5,804 nucleotides of DNA from Flavobacteriales bacterium UBA4011 (GTDB lineage: Bacteria; Bacteroidota; Bacteroidia; Flavobacteriales_D; Crocinitomicaceae), in NCBI GenBank assembly GCA_002384725.1, contig DGBF01000125.1:8131-13934 (forward strand). Reading direction: 5' to 3'. Position numbers and translations under genes: made by a program. Below are positions 5,621-5,804 of the stretch, piece after piece (the first letter of the stretch is position 1; every line of letters starts with the position of its first letter). Below the pieces are notes generated by a model. It made no database searches. It saw nothing but the letters and a program-made list of their open reading frames with translations, and was not told the DNA's origin.

Positions 5621-5804
5621 ATGAAAAATAGTTTACTCGTTTTCTTGTTTGTTTTGAGTGGAATTTCTACACAGGCACAGGAATTGAATTGTAAAGTAGA
5701 TGTTGTAACGGACGCCGCTCTTGAGGTAACCACCGTTGAAAAAGAAATCTTTGATCAATTGAAACAAACCATTTTCGAGTTGATGAACAACACGCAATGG
5801 ACCA
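5621..5804 (+). CDS. DUF4835 / PorD-family secreted protein (3' end cut by window)
   Basis: Only the first 61 codons are present; the family is usually around 290-300 residues. A signal peptide covers 1-19, with a hydrophobic core (5-16) and likely cleavage after Thr-Gln-Ala, before Gln20. No cysteine precedes the cleavage site, so this is an exported rather than lipidated protein. The mature start, QELNCKVDVV (20-29), and the later FDQLKQTIFELMNNTQWT stretch (44-61) are what I recognise as the opening of DUF4835 proteins. These follow coaBC in many Bacteroidota, and recent annotations list them as a type IX secretion component, PorD; I recall that name but cannot check it here. The function would then be at the cell envelope. 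It starts two bases after coaBC, as the fourth gene of the bamD operon. The family call rests on a short N-terminus and on synteny. Confidence 0.8.
   Translation, partial: MKNSLLVFLFVLSGISTQAQELNCKVDVVTDAALEVTTVEKEIFDQLKQTIFELMNNTQWT

Overview
The window looks like chromosomal DNA from a member of the Bacteroidota, most likely Flavobacteriia. Three things suggest this. The gene order bamD, omega subunit, coaBC, DUF4835 is characteristic of that phylum. There are no Shine-Dalgarno sequences before the starts, only A/T-rich leaders, with TAnnTTTG-like promoter elements. The window also carries GldI-like FKBP proteins and lipoprotein-type signal peptides. The genus cannot be fixed from the sequence alone. 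All eight genes lie on the + strand and are tightly packed; the longest gap is 62 bases, so no stretch over 300 bases lacks a gene.

Left part (1-1279): two FKBP-type peptidyl-prolyl isomerase genes overlap by four bases (ATGA). The first is cut by the window edge and resembles the gliding-motility protein GldI. The second is a lipoprotein with two tandem FKBP domains. Most of the usual active-site positions are altered in these three domains, so binding or chaperone roles may outweigh catalysis.

Middle (1336-3251): a secreted M23 (LytM) zinc endopeptidase with a C-terminal LysM domain and a complete set of catalytic residues, likely a cell-wall hydrolase. A 62-base T-rich gap follows, with 8-T and 10-T tracts, and then a cytosolic patatin-like lipid acyl hydrolase, which is the most accessory-looking gene here.

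Right part (3294-5804): a near-contiguous operon of bamD (outer-membrane protein assembly lipoprotein), the RNA polymerase omega subunit, coaBC (bifunctional coenzyme A biosynthesis enzyme) and the first 61 codons of a secreted DUF4835/PorD-family protein. Gaps are 6, 0 and 2 bases. A perfect TAnnTTTG element lies just before the bamD ATG and may drive the operon with an almost leaderless message.

The common thread is the cell envelope: folding helpers, a peptidoglycan hydrolase, a lipid hydrolase and outer-membrane assembly, with transcription and coenzyme A genes inside the last operon. I see no RNA gene, mobile element, CRISPR array or clear new multi-gene system. The observations most worth checking are the variant active sites in the FKBP, patatin and CoaC domains, the predicted surface-export signal on the second FKBP lipoprotein, and the homopolymer-rich promoter region of the patatin gene.
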